From: Curtobacterium sp. MCBD17_013
GTDB taxonomy: Bacteria; Actinomycetota; Actinomycetes; Actinomycetales; Microbacteriaceae
Assembly (NCBI RefSeq): GCF_003234565.1
Contig: NZ_QKTU01000002.1
Span: 310,001-374,000, forward strand
Direction of reading: 5' to 3'
DNA: 64,000 bases
A program made the position numbers and the translations under genes. Positions 1 through 8,270 of the stretch are shown here, piece by piece; the first letter of the stretch is position 1; each line of letters starts with the position of its first letter. The notes beneath the pieces are model-generated. The model saw only the letters and a list, made by a program, of their open reading frames with translations, was not told the origin of the DNA and did not search any database.

Positions 1-180
1 GGACCCGGTCGGGTTCATCCCCTCGAACTTGACGTACACGTCGGCGCCCGTCCGCTCCGACAGCGCGCGGGCCCGGATGAGCGGGGTGCCGCCCTCGCCG
101 AGGCTCACGACGGGGGTCGCGTCCGTGACGTCGAGACGGTCGGCGTACTCGCGCAGGACACCCTGCCACTGGTGGGCCAT
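1..180 (-). CDS. thrC: Threonine synthase, N-terminal part (cut by window edge)
   Basis: Threonine synthase converts O-phosphohomoserine to threonine with PLP, the last step of threonine synthesis in the cytoplasm. Only the first 60 residues are inside the window. They begin MAHQWQGVLREYADRLDV and contain VSLGEGGTPLIRA and YVKFEGMNPTGS, stretches typical of the N-terminus and PLP pocket of this family; the PLP lysine would follow outside the window. The ATG shares one base with the hom stop (TGATG), so it is translationally coupled to hom, the usual hom-thrC order. Confidence 0.9.
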   Translation of the reverse strand, partial: MAHQWQGVLREYADRLDVTDATPVVSLGEGGTPLIRARALSERTGADVYVKFEGMNPTGS

Positions 181-1511
181 CAGGCTCCCTCTACTCTCAG
201 GACACTCGTGACCGCGGCCACGACGGGTTCGGCTCGGAGTGCCACCACGGTCGCCGCGAGGTCGTGCTCGCGGGCCCGGTGCGTGCCGATCACCAATGTA
301 GCGGTGGCCCCGGGGGTGCCCGCGTCCGACGCCGGGGCAGCCCCGGCCACGGTCTGCTCGACGGTCTCGACGCTGACCGAGTGCCGCGCGAGGACCCCCG
401 CCACGGTGGACAACACGCCAGGGGCGTCCGTGACGCGCATCGTGATCTGGTACCGGGTCGAGACGACGCCGATCGGGAACACCGGCAGGTTCGACTGCGT
501 CGACTCCGCCACACCGGGTCCGCCGATCACGTGCCGCCGTGCCGCCGACACGAGGTCGCCGAGCACGGCCGACGCGGTCTCGACGCCGCCCGCGCCGGCC
601 CCGTAGAACATGAGGTCGCCGGCGGCCTCGGCCTCGACGAAGACGGCGTTCTTCGGGCCGTGCACGGCTGCCAGGGGGTGCCCCTCGGGCACGAGCGCCG
701 GGTACACGCGTGCGCTCACGCCCTCGCGGCCGTCCGCGTCGGTCAGGCGCTCGCACAGCGCGAGGATCTTGACCACGTAGCCGGCCTTGCGGGCCGCGCG
801 GACCTGCTCGATCGTGACGCTGGTGATGCCCTCGCGGTGCACGGCGGCCAGCGGCACGGTGGTGTGGAAGGCCAGGGACGCCAGGATCGCGGCCTTCTGG
901 GCCGCGTCGTAGCCCTCGACGTCCGCCGTGGGGTCGGCCTCCGCGTAGCCGAGCCGGGTGGCGGTGGCGAGGGCGTCCTCGAAGCTCTCGCCCTCGCGGT
1001 CCATCCGGTCGAGGATGAAGTTCGTCGTGCCGTTGACGATGCCCATGATGCGGTCGATGCGGTCCCCGGCGAGCGAGTCGTGCAGCGGCCGGATGATCGG
1101 GATGGCCCCCGCGACCGCCGCTTCGTAGTAGAGCTGTGCGCCCACCTGCTCGGCGGCCGTGAAGAGCTCGGGCCCGTGGGTCGCGAGCAACGCCTTGTTG
1201 CCGGTGACGACGTCGGCGCCGGAACCGAGTGCCTGCAGCACGAGGGTCCGGGCCGGTTCGATGCCGCCGATGAGCTCGACGACGATGTCCGCGCCGAGGA
1301 TGAGCGACTCGGCGTCCGTCGTGTACAGCGACCGCGGCAGGTCGACGTCACGGGGCGCGTCCACGTCGCGGACCGCGATCCCGACGAGTTCGAGCCCCGC
1401 TCCCGCCCGTGACGCGAGCTCGTCGCCGTGCTCGAGCAGGAGTCGCGCCACCTGGGCGCCGACGGAGCCGGCCCCGAGGAGCGCGACGCGGACGTTGCGG
1501 TATTCGATCAT
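180..1511 (-). CDS. hom: Homoserine dehydrogenase
   Basis: Reduces aspartate semialdehyde to homoserine with NAD(P)H, the branch point to threonine and methionine. The 443-residue protein has an N-terminal Rossmann motif GAGSVG (residues 13-18), the conserved TGNKALLA segment (103-110, catalytic lysine), the substrate motif GIVNGTTNFI, and a C-terminal ACT domain from about residue 352, expected to bind threonine for feedback inhibition. The size is normal for actinobacteria. It starts 41 bases after the lysA stop with only a weak Shine-Dalgarno and ends overlapping thrC, so lysA-hom-thrC should be one transcript. The same homoserine also feeds metX at 33.5 kb. Confidence 0.97.
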   Translation of the reverse strand: MIEYRNVRVALLGAGSVGAQVARLLLEHGDELASRAGAGLELVGIAVRDVDAPRDVDLPRSLYTTDAESLILGADIVVELIGGIEPARTLVLQALGSGADVVTGNKALLATHGPELFTAAEQVGAQLYYEAAVAGAIPIIRPLHDSLAGDRIDRIMGIVNGTTNFILDRMDREGESFEDALATATRLGYAEADPTADVEGYDAAQKAAILASLAFHTTVPLAAVHREGITSVTIEQVRAARKAGYVVKILALCERLTDADGREGVSARVYPALVPEGHPLAAVHGPKNAVFVEAEAAGDLMFYGAGAGGVETASAVLGDLVSAARRHVIGGPGVAESTQSNLPVFPIGVVSTRYQITMRVTDAPGVLSTVAGVLARHSVSVETVEQTVAGAAPASDAGTPGATATLVIGTHRAREHDLAATVVALRAEPVVAAVTSVLRVEGA

Positions 1512-1552
1512 GGGGGTTCGTGTACCTCGTGCGGGTCGGGCGCGGACGGTGG

Positions 1553-3103
1553 TCAGGATGCGTCGCCGCGGACGCCGTGGGCGGTCGGGCCGCCGAAGGC
1601 GCCGCCGCTCGGGACGAGGCCGGCGTCGCGGGCGAGCAGGTCGTCGACCGTTTCGCCCCGCACGAGGATACGGGCGACGCCGTCGGCCACCGCCACCACC
1701 GCCGGGCGCGCCACGTGGTTGTAGTTGCTCGAGAGGCTCCAGCAGTAGGCGCCGGTCGCCGCCACCGCGAGCAGGTCACCCCGGTGGACGTCACCCGGCA
1801 GGTAGTCGTCCCGCACCACGACGTCGCCGCTCTCGCAGTGCTTGCCGACGACGCGCACGAGGACCGGGGCGGCGTCGGAGGTGCGGGCGAGCCGGGCCGT
1901 GTAGTCCGCGTCGTAGAGCGCGGGCCGCGCGTTGTCGCTCATGCCCCCGTCGACGCTCACGTACGTCCGGACGGCGGTCGGTCCGAGGGGACGGTGCTCG
2001 GCGGTCTCGACCGGCCCGTGCGGCGCCTCCTCGGCACGCACCGGGTCCTCCGCTCCGGACCCGTCGCCCGGTGCAGCGGTCGAGGCGTCGAGTGCGAGTT
2101 CGACGGGCTTGACGGTACCGACGCGGTAGAGCGTGATGCCGGGCGGCCCGACGATGTACCGCCCGGGTTCGACGGCGACGACCGGCACGGGGACGTCCCG
2201 TGCCGCGCAGGCGTCCGCGATGATCCGTGCGAGGGCCTCGGCGATGTCCTCCGGCTCGAACGCCCGGTCCGACTCGGTGTAGTCGATGCCCCAGCCACCA
2301 CCGAGGTTGAGCTCCGGCACGGGCCCCTCGGCGGCGAGGGCGGCGTGGACCTCGACGAGGCGACGGGCGGCCTCGCGGAACCCGCCCTCGTCGAAGATCT
2401 GCGACCCGATGTGCGAGTGGAGCCCGACGAACGCCAACGCCGGCTCCGCCCGGACCGCCCGGCCCGCGGCGACCGCCTCGGTCAGGGGGATGCCGAACTT
2501 CTGGTCCTCGCGAGCGGTGGCGAGGTACTCGTGCGTCGAGGCGTGCACGCCGCTGTTGATCCGGATGCGGACGCGCTGGACCGCTCCTGCGCTCTCGGCG
2601 ATCCGCGCGACGCGGCCGATCTCCTCGACGCTGTCGAGCACGATCGTGCCGAGTCCGACCTCGACGGCACGCTCGATCTCGGCGTCGGACTTGTCGTTGC
2701 CGTGGAACCCGAGCCGTCCGGGATCGACGCCGCCCGCGAGCGCCACGGCGAGCTCACCGCCCGTGCAGACGTCCACGCGGAGGCCGGCTTCGGCCATCCA
2801 CGCGGCGACCTGGGTCGTCAGGAAGGCCTTCCCGGCGTAGTAGACGTGCGCCGTCGAACCCACGCGGGCGAAGGCGTCCTCGAACGCGTCGCGCACGCGC
2901 GCCGCGCGGGCGCGGACGTCGGAGGCGTCGACGACGTACAGGGGGGAACCGTGGCGCGCCACGAGATCGGACGCGGTGACCCCGCCGACGACGAGGTCAC
3001 CGTCGTCCGTCCGTGTCGCGGAGGCCGGCCAGATGCGGGCGACCAGGGCGTTCGGGTCGTGGGGGACGGACAGACGTGCGGGGGCGAGGGGGTTGCCGGT
3101 CAC
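1553..3103 (-). CDS. lysA: Diaminopimelate decarboxylase
   Basis: Decarboxylates meso-diaminopimelate to lysine; fold III PLP enzyme. Motifs: PLP lysine in YYAGKAF (K92), HIGSQI (231-236), the GGGWG phosphate loop (268-272), EPGRYIVG (312-319) and catalytic cysteine in KHCESGD (C423). I chose GTG at 3103 because GGAAGG lies five bases upstream; an in-frame GTG further upstream at 3139 has no such support. The 516 residues exceed the common length because of a Pro/Ala/acidic insertion at about 338-374, just before the conserved SVDGGMSDN. First gene of the lysA-hom-thrC operon. Confidence 0.96.
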   Translation of the reverse strand: MTGNPLAPARLSVPHDPNALVARIWPASATRTDDGDLVVGGVTASDLVARHGSPLYVVDASDVRARAARVRDAFEDAFARVGSTAHVYYAGKAFLTTQVAAWMAEAGLRVDVCTGGELAVALAGGVDPGRLGFHGNDKSDAEIERAVEVGLGTIVLDSVEEIGRVARIAESAGAVQRVRIRINSGVHASTHEYLATAREDQKFGIPLTEAVAAGRAVRAEPALAFVGLHSHIGSQIFDEGGFREAARRLVEVHAALAAEGPVPELNLGGGWGIDYTESDRAFEPEDIAEALARIIADACAARDVPVPVVAVEPGRYIVGPPGITLYRVGTVKPVELALDASTAAPGDGSGAEDPVRAEEAPHGPVETAEHRPLGPTAVRTYVSVDGGMSDNARPALYDADYTARLARTSDAAPVLVRVVGKHCESGDVVVRDDYLPGDVHRGDLLAVAATGAYCWSLSSNYNHVARPAVVAVADGVARILVRGETVDDLLARDAGLVPSGGAFGGPTAHGVRGDAS

Positions 3104-3150
3104 GGGGGCCTTCCGGGGTGGTACGGGGCCCGGGACCACCGGGCCGGTCC

Positions 3151-3156
3151 AGCCTA
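3151..3156 (-). promoter_or_regulatory. -10 box of the lysA-hom-thrC operon
   Basis: TAGGCT on the minus strand, about 47 bases before the lysA GTG, leaving a 5' leader of about 40 bases that carries the GGAAGG ribosome site. No clear -35. GGCCCG and CGGGCC around 3127-3146 can pair in the leader. Confidence 0.5.
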
Positions 3157-3220
3157 CCGAGCCGCGCCGGGCGTCCCGGCCGGGTGGACGCGGGGCGTCA
3201 CGACGGGCCGACCCGTGGGA

Positions 3221-3991
3221 TCAGGAGCACGACCCGGTCGTGCGGAGCGCGTCGTCCGACAGCGGCACGTGCGCGGCGTCGATGCGGATCGTGGCGGCCG
3301 AGGCCGTGATCGCGATCGACCGCAGACGCAGCGCGGCCGGGAGGTACCGGGCCGTGCACACGTCGACCGGCGTCCCGGAGACGCCGGGGATGCGGCCGCC
3401 GACGTCGATGCCGAGCGCGCTGTTCGTGACGCGCACCTGGTGCGGGGTGATCGTCACGCCCCGCCCGCTCGCCGCCGCGGCGACCGCGGCCGTGACCTGG
3501 TACCGGATGTCGGTGCCCAGGAAGCGGGTGCGCCCGGCGTACGCGACGCCGCCGTCGCGGAGACGGACGTCCCCCGCCACCTGGTCGAGCACGCCGGCCT
3601 GCCGCACCGCGGACGCGGTGAGACGCACCGTGCCGTCGGCGCGACCCGTCCGTCCCGTCCCCCGCACGGGCACGTCGTGCACCGTGGCGTCGACCGCGAG
3701 CGGGACGCCGCGCACGGTCAGGTCGTGCGTCGTGATGTCGACGTCGTCGAGTCGCCCGGCGACGAGCTGCGGGATGACCACGCCGTGCGCGTCGGCGACG
3801 ACGTGGCCGGCCGTGCCGGGCGGGAGGGACGACTCGACCCGGTCGGCGATCGTCCGGTCGACGACGTGCCGCAGGACGAGCTCGGCGACGACCGCCAGGA
3901 CGGCGAGGACCAGCACGAGGACGACCAGGACGACGACGCCGCGGCGCCCGCGGCGCCGGCCTGCGCCGGGGACCGCCGTCGCTGCCGACAC
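3221..3991 (-). CDS. DUF2993 (LmeA-like) membrane-anchored protein
   Basis: A 256-residue protein with an Arg-rich N-terminus, one hydrophobic segment (about residues 18-40) and a long extracytoplasmic domain. The domain matches the DUF2993/LmeA pattern seen in actinobacteria: DGxVRLTASAV, an internal LGTDIRYQV repeat and a late single cysteine. LmeA of mycobacteria binds phosphoinositides and affects cell-envelope mannan; transferring that role here is inference. GTG start 3 bases after the argS stop, so it is cotranscribed with argS. I base the family call on overall pattern, not on a catalytic motif. Confidence 0.72.
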   Translation of the reverse strand: MSAATAVPGAGRRRGRRGVVVLVVLVLVLAVLAVVAELVLRHVVDRTIADRVESSLPPGTAGHVVADAHGVVIPQLVAGRLDDVDITTHDLTVRGVPLAVDATVHDVPVRGTGRTGRADGTVRLTASAVRQAGVLDQVAGDVRLRDGGVAYAGRTRFLGTDIRYQVTAAVAAAASGRGVTITPHQVRVTNSALGIDVGGRIPGVSGTPVDVCTARYLPAALRLRSIAITASAATIRIDAAHVPLSDDALRTTGSCS

Positions 3992-3994
3992 GCG

Positions 3995-5659
3995 CTACAT
4001 CCGCTCGGGTGCGGTGACCCCGAGCATCGTCAGGCCGTTGCGGACGACCTGCCCCGTGGCGTCGTTGAGCCAGAGGCGCGTCCGGTGCAGGTCCGTCACG
4101 GGTTCGTCGCCGAGCGGCGTCACGCGGCAGGCGTCGTACCAGCGGTGGTACAGACCGGCCAGCTGCTCGACGTACCGGGCGACGCGGTGCGGCTCCCGGA
4201 GTTCCGCCGCCTGGCGCACGACGCGCGGGAACTCGGCGAGCGCGCCGAGCAGTGCGCTCTCGGTCTCGTGGGTGAGCAGCGAGCCGTCGAAGACCGACCG
4301 GTCCACGCCGCTCGCCGCGGCGTTGCGGTCCACGGCGCACGTCCGGGCGTGGGCGTACTGGACGTAGAACACCGGGTTGTCGTTCGTGCGCTTGACGAGG
4401 AGGTCGAGGTCGATGTCGATCGCCGTGTCGGATGCGAAGCGGACGAGGGCGTACCGGGCGGCGTCGACGCCGACCGCGTCGACGAGGTCCTCCATCGTGA
4501 CGACGTTGCCGGCCCGCTTCGACATGCGCACGGGCTCGCCGTCCTTGAGCAGGTTGACGAGCTGGCCGATGAGGATCTCGAGGTTGACGCCGGGTTCGTC
4601 GCCGAAGGCGGCGCACATCGCCATCATCCGGCCGATGTAGCCGTGGTGGTCGGCGCCGAGCATGATGAGGTTCCGCTCGAACCCGCGTTCGCGCTTGTCG
4701 AGGTAGTACGCGATGTCGCCCGCGATGTACGCGGGCTCGCCGTCGGACTTGATCACGACGCGGTCGCGGTCGTCACCGAACGTGGTCGTGCGGAGCCACA
4801 GGGCGCCGTCTGCCTCGTACATGTGCCCGAGTTCGCGGAGGCGGGCGATGGCGCGCTCGACGGCCTTCGACTCGTGCAGCGAGTTCTCGTGGAAGTAGAC
4901 GTCGAAGTCGACGCCGAATTCGTGCAGGGACGCCTTGATGTCGGCGAACATGAACTCGACGCCCTCGCGCCGGAAGAGCTCCTGCGCCTCGTCCCGCGGG
5001 AGGTCGGCGACGTCGCCGTCGAAGGTGGCGAGGACCCGGGCGGCGATCTCGGTGATGTAGGCACCGCCGTAGCCGTCCTCGGGGGTGGGCTCGCCGAGGG
5101 CGCTCGCGAGCAGGCTGCGGGCGAAGCGGTCGATCTGGCCGCCGTGGTCGTTGAAGTAGTACTCACGGGTGACGAGCCCGCCCTGCGCCGTGAACACGCG
5201 CGCGAGGCTGTCGCCGACCGCGGCCCAGCGGACGCCGCCCATGTGGATCGGGCCGGTCGGGTTCGCGGAGACGAACTCGAGGTCGATCCGGACGCCGTCG
5301 TAGAGGTCGCCGCGCCCGAACGCACCGCCCTCCTCGACGATGGTCCGCGCGATCGCTCCGGCGGCGGCGGCCTCGAGCGTGATGTTGATGAAGCCGGGGC
5401 CGGCGACGTCCACCGCGTCGACGCCGTCGAGCTCGGTGAGCTCCCCGGCGATCTCGGTGGCCAGCTCACGCGGGTTCGTCCCGAGGCGCTTGGCGAGCTG
5501 CATGGCTGCGTTCGAGGACCAGTCCCCGTGTGCCCGGTTGCGGGGGCGTTCGAGGGCCGCGTGGGACTCCCCCACCACGACGGTGTCGGCGGCGCCCCGT
5601 CGCTCGACGATCCCGGCGAGGATCGACAGGTACGCGGCGGAGAGTTCGGCTGGGGTCAC
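3995..5659 (-). CDS. argS: Arginyl-tRNA synthetase
   Basis: Class Ia synthetase charging tRNA-Arg, 554 residues. HIGH-type signature HMGG at 139-142 within [12 protein letters not shown], a KMSKS-type loop MSKRAGN at 379-385, the N-terminal Arg-S domain in residues 1-90 and an anticodon-binding DALR domain ending in the conserved C-terminal methionine (PERM). GTG start; a -10-like TAGACT ends eight bases upstream, so the mRNA is probably leaderless. Downstream DUF2993 follows after 3 bases. Upstream of lysA-hom-thrC, as in many actinobacteria. The tRNA-Arg gene for CCG lies 1 kb away on the other strand. Confidence 0.97.
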   Translation of the reverse strand: MTPAELSAAYLSILAGIVERRGAADTVVVGESHAALERPRNRAHGDWSSNAAMQLAKRLGTNPRELATEIAGELTELDGVDAVDVAGPGFINITLEAAAAGAIARTIVEEGGAFGRGDLYDGVRIDLEFVSANPTGPIHMGGVRWAAVGDSLARVFTAQGGLVTREYYFNDHGGQIDRFARSLLASALGEPTPEDGYGGAYITEIAARVLATFDGDVADLPRDEAQELFRREGVEFMFADIKASLHEFGVDFDVYFHENSLHESKAVERAIARLRELGHMYEADGALWLRTTTFGDDRDRVVIKSDGEPAYIAGDIAYYLDKRERGFERNLIMLGADHHGYIGRMMAMCAAFGDEPGVNLEILIGQLVNLLKDGEPVRMSKRAGNVVTMEDLVDAVGVDAARYALVRFASDTAIDIDLDLLVKRTNDNPVFYVQYAHARTCAVDRNAAASGVDRSVFDGSLLTHETESALLGALAEFPRVVRQAAELREPHRVARYVEQLAGLYHRWYDACRVTPLGDEPVTDLHRTRLWLNDATGQVVRNGLTMLGVTAPERM

Positions 5660-5667
5660 GGCGGTCG

Positions 5668-5673
5668 AGTCTA
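5668..5673 (-). promoter_or_regulatory. -10 box of argS
   Basis: TAGACT on the minus strand, eight bases before the GTG. The expected transcription start falls at or within two bases of the start codon and no Shine-Dalgarno is present. Confidence 0.55.
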
Positions 5674-5774
5674 CCGGGGCGTCGTCGCACGGTCCGCGCC
5701 GCGGCGACGGCTCGTGCGCGCCGCGCTGCGAGCGGGGTTCGCGCGTCGGGGACGGGGTGCGTCATCATGGTCGG

Positions 5775-6377
5775 ATGACCTCCCGCACCCTCGTCCGGGC
5801 GATCACCACGGTCGCGATCGCCGCTGCGAGCGTGCTCGCCGTCAGCGGGTGCACCGGTGGCCACGCGTCCTCCGCCGGACGGAGCGGGACGACGTCCTCC
5901 TCGGCACCCCCGGCGCCGATCGGCACCCGCGTCGACGTCCCCTGCGCGGCCCTGGTGCCCGAGCAGGTGCTCGCCACGTACGGCCGGACCTTCACGCTCG
6001 ACGCGGACGCGACACCGGCGCACGGCAGCACGGCGGCCGGCATCGCGGCCGAGCGCGGGGACGTCTGCACCTGGCGGGACGCCAGCGGCGGCGCTCGTCT
6101 GACGCTGGCGGTCGCCTCGCTGCCGGAGTCGACCCTGACGAAGCTCAAGGACACCCTGTACGAGGACAGCAACAGCGTGCCGACGTACACCGTCGAGGGC
6201 TACTTCGAGGCGCGGAAGGGCATCGGGCGGGCCGATGCGTTCACGGATCCGTACTGGATCCACGTGGAGTCGACGGTGTTCGGTGAGCCGGGCGACGCGC
6301 AGCCGGTCGTCGACGCGGTCCGCACGGCCCTCTCGTCCGCCACGGCGAGCGCGTCCGCGACGCCGCAGGCCGGGTAG
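5775..6377 (+). CDS. Predicted lipoprotein, DUF3558-like
   Basis: A 200-residue secreted lipoprotein. The signal peptide (residues 1-25) has Arg near the start, an Ala/Val core and the lipobox VSGC with C26 as the lipidated cysteine, followed by a Ser/Thr/Gly-rich linker. The mature part has two further cysteines, in VPCAAL and GDVCTW, probably a disulfide, an arrangement that recalls DUF3558 lipoproteins; this resemblance is weak. Function unknown. The ATG lies 6 bases after CATCAT, matching the leaderless spacing found across the window. It stands alone between divergent argS and the tRNA. Confidence 0.75.
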   Translation: MTSRTLVRAITTVAIAAASVLAVSGCTGGHASSAGRSGTTSSSAPPAPIGTRVDVPCAALVPEQVLATYGRTFTLDADATPAHGSTAAGIAAERGDVCTWRDASGGARLTLAVASLPESTLTKLKDTLYEDSNSVPTYTVEGYFEARKGIGRADAFTDPYWIHVESTVFGEPGDAQPVVDAVRTALSSATASASATPQAG

Positions 6378-6577
6378 CGCGGTTCAGAGGCCGATGTGGC
6401 CCGTGCCCTCCGGTGCCGTGCACGGGACAGTCCGTCGACCGCCTCGTGGCGCGCAGTGGTGGCCCGACCCCGGCGCTGACGTCGACGACGGCGAGCAGCG
6501 GGCGACGGATCGGAGCGGGTCGTCCATCCGCTGCCCGGGCACCGTCACCGGTGTCCGGGAGCGGTCGTGGGACCTGC

Positions 6578-6583
6578 TACGGT
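6578..6583 (+). promoter_or_regulatory. -10 box of tRNA-Arg
   Basis: TACGGT thirteen bases before the first base of the tRNA, giving a predicted start about 6 bases upstream of mature tRNA-Arg. The rest of the 219-base stretch from 6378 shows no credible gene. Confidence 0.5.
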
Positions 6584-6596
6584 GGGAGCACCCCGG

Positions 6597-6671
6597 GCCC
6601 CCATAGCTCAGGGGATAGAGCACTGCCCTCCGGAGGCAGGGGCGGAGGTTCGAATCCTCCTGGGGGCACCA
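6597..6671 (+). tRNA. tRNA-Arg, anticodon CCG
   Basis: Cloverleaf folds fully. Acceptor 5' GCCCCCA (6597-6603) pairs with TGGGGGC (6661-6667); D stem GCTC/GAGC; anticodon stem CTGCC/GGCAG with loop CTCCGGA, so the anticodon is CCG at 6630-6632; T stem GGAGG/CCTCC with loop TTCGAAT. Discriminator A at 6668 and an encoded CCA at 6669-6671. It reads CGG arginine codons. No integrase or repeated 3' end was seen nearby, so there is no sign of use as an attachment site. Confidence 0.97.
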
Positions 6672-6681
6672 TCGGTCGCTC

Positions 6682-6742
6682 AGGCCGTCCGTCGCTAGGC
6701 CGTCCGTCGCTAGGCCGTCCGTCGCTCAGGCCGTCCGTCGTT
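6682..6742. repeat. Tandem array, four copies of a 15-mer
   Basis: AGGCCGTCCGTCGCT at 6682-6696, 6697-6711 and 6712-6726 is identical in three copies; after one extra C a fourth copy (last bases GTT) covers 6728-6742. The array fills the gap between the tRNA and the minus-strand dehydrogenase and overlaps the last base of that gene's stop codon. Confidence 0.92.
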
Positions 6743-7704
6743 CACGGCACGACCACGATCCGCTGCCCCGGCTCCTCGTCCCGACCCCACGCCTGCTCGA
6801 TCTCGCCGAGCGCGACGGGAACGGGCTCGACCACGATGCCGCCCGCGTCGATCTCCGCGACGAGGGACGGCAGCTCGGCCAGGTAGCCCGCCGGCGAGAC
6901 GGCACCCTGCCCGTTGCCGAGCAGCCGGAGGTCCGCGCCGCGGAGCACGGCCGACGGCAGCGAGATGTCGGGACCGGCCACGGACCCGATCTGGATCCAG
7001 TGGAGCGCGGCGCTCCGGTCCCTCCTGGCGGTGAGGACGGCGCGGATCGCCTGTTCGGTCGGCGCGCCCCAGAGGTAGTCGAGCACGATGTCGACGTCGG
7101 CGGCCGCCGCACCGAGCGCGGCGTCGGCGGCCGGTACTCCGAGCTGCACGAGGCTGTCGGCGCCGACCTCGGCGAGGGCGTCGAGGCGCCGCCGGTCCCG
7201 ACCCGCCGCGACGACCCGCCCCGCGCCGAGGTGCTTCGCGATGCGGACCGCCATGGAGCCCGCGCTGCCGGTGGCGCCGAGCACGAGCACGGACTGTCCC
7301 GGGCGGACGGGGACGCGGCGGCGGAGCGCGACCCACGACGACATCGCGGGGTTCATGGTGGCGGCGACGCGGAGCGGGTCGATGCCGTCCGGCAGGACGA
7401 CGGAGCGACGACGGTCGACGACGGCTCGCTCGGACATCGTCCCGATCACGTCGTCGTCCGCGACGAAGTACACGAGCGCCCCGTCCGCGCGCCGTCCGAC
7501 GGCGTCGACGCCGGGGACCATCGGCAGGACGCCGGTGCTCGTGTAGTGGGCACCCGCCGCACCCGAGCGGGTGCGCGGATGGAGGCCGACGGCGACCACG
7601 TCGACGAGTTCCTCGTGGCCGGAGCGCGGTTCGGGGACCGGGACCGCACCGCTCCGGGGTGGCTCGCCGAACGCGGTGACGACAGCGGCGTGCATGGTGG
7701 GCAT
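6742..7704 (-). CDS. Zinc-independent alcohol dehydrogenase / quinone oxidoreductase (MDR superfamily)
   Basis: A 320-residue medium-chain dehydrogenase/reductase with a GroES-like N-terminal half and a Rossmann NAD(P) domain, marked by VLVLGATGSAGSMAVRIAKHLGA around 139-161. The zinc-ligand motifs of classical alcohol dehydrogenases are absent, as in quinone reductases and enoyl reductases; substrate unknown. ATG at 7704 is preceded at seven bases by GAGGAGG; a longer reading with a start at 7839 would cross the operator and is rejected. Divergent from a MarR regulator across a shared 87-base gap holding a long palindrome, so it is probably the regulator's target. Confidence 0.86.
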   Translation of the reverse strand: MPTMHAAVVTAFGEPPRSGAVPVPEPRSGHEELVDVVAVGLHPRTRSGAAGAHYTSTGVLPMVPGVDAVGRRADGALVYFVADDDVIGTMSERAVVDRRRSVVLPDGIDPLRVAATMNPAMSSWVALRRRVPVRPGQSVLVLGATGSAGSMAVRIAKHLGAGRVVAAGRDRRRLDALAEVGADSLVQLGVPAADAALGAAAADVDIVLDYLWGAPTEQAIRAVLTARRDRSAALHWIQIGSVAGPDISLPSAVLRGADLRLLGNGQGAVSPAGYLAELPSLVAEIDAGGIVVEPVPVALGEIEQAWGRDEEPGQRIVVVP

Positions 7705-7731
7705 CGGTTCCTCCTCGCGCCACACCAATTT

Positions 7732-7770
7732 GGTACGTGGCACAAACCAGTTTAGTTGGTGCCACGTACC
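7732..7770. promoter_or_regulatory. Operator-like palindrome between dehydrogenase and marR
   Basis: Two perfect 12-base arms, GGTACGTGGCAC (7732-7743) and GTGCCACGTACC (7759-7770), separated by 15 bases containing ACCA/TGGT-type half sites. The position, in the shared divergent control region and just before the regulator's -10, is that of a MarR operator repressing both genes. Confidence 0.75.
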
Positions 7771-7778
7771 ACCACAAG

Positions 7779-7784
7779 TACGAT
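7779..7784 (+). promoter_or_regulatory. -10 box of the marR-type gene
   Basis: TACGAT ends exactly 6 bases before the GTG at 7791, predicting a leaderless mRNA. It lies directly downstream of the palindrome, so operator occupancy would block it. Confidence 0.55.
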
Positions 7785-7790
7785 GTCCGT

Positions 7791-8261
7791 GTGACCACTG
7801 CTCCGGACCCCGACCTCGGGATCGTCGACGCACTCGCACAGCTGTCGTTCCTCGTCCAGAACACGCTCGCCCGCACCGCGGACGCCGACGACCTGTCGCT
7901 CGTGCAGACCCGCCTGCTCGGCGTGCTCCGCGACCGGGAACCGGGCATGCGAGAACTCGCGGCCCTGCTCGACCTCGACAAGTCGAGCGTGACCGGACTC
8001 GTCGACCGAGCGGAGCGGCGCGGCCTGGTCCAGCGCGTGCCGTCCCGGGAGGACCGACGCATGGCCCACGTGCGACTCACCACCGCCGGACGCGACGTCG
8101 TCGACCGCGTCACGGCCGCCTTCGGTCGGGAGGTCGAGGACATCGTCGCTCCGCTCGGACGGGACGACCGCGACGTACTCCGAACGCTCGCCACCCGGGT
8201 GCTCGCCGCTCGGGCGGAGACGACCGGCGTCGAGCTGGTGCCGACCGCACCGCGTCCCTAG
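7791..8261 (+). CDS. MarR family transcriptional regulator
   Basis: A 156-residue winged-helix regulator. The recognition region MRELAALLDLDKSSVTGLVD (about 53-72) and wing REDRRMAHVRLT (87-98) match MarR, and the length is typical. MarR proteins bind palindromes as dimers and are released by small phenolics, oxidants or other ligands; the ligand here is not deducible. The GTG start has no Shine-Dalgarno and fits leaderless expression. The gene is divergent from the MDR dehydrogenase, with which it shares the operator-like palindrome. Confidence 0.92.
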   Translation: MTTAPDPDLGIVDALAQLSFLVQNTLARTADADDLSLVQTRLLGVLRDREPGMRELAALLDLDKSSVTGLVDRAERRGLVQRVPSREDRRMAHVRLTTAGRDVVDRVTAAFGREVEDIVAPLGRDDRDVLRTLATRVLAARAETTGVELVPTAPRP

Positions 8262-8264
8262 GCT
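8259..8264 (+). promoter_or_regulatory. -10 box of the Gfo/Idh gene
   Basis: TAGGCT ends 6 bases before GTG 8271 and overlaps the last three bases of the marR gene. No Shine-Dalgarno. Confidence 0.5.
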
Positions 8265-8270
8265 CGGCAT

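Noticed and set aside
1409..6286. Very long open frame (1625 codons) on the plus strand across thrC-hom-lysA-argS
   Set aside because: It is the antisense shadow of conserved minus-strand genes; Arg/Gly/Val-rich composition without domains, a usual effect of high GC.
6384..6623. 79-codon minus-strand frame overlapping the tRNA
   Set aside because: Overlaps the mature tRNA, no ribosome site, no recognisable product.
6597..6742. Prophage or island attachment site at tRNA-Arg
   Set aside because: No integrase and no second copy of the tRNA 3' end could be seen within the window.
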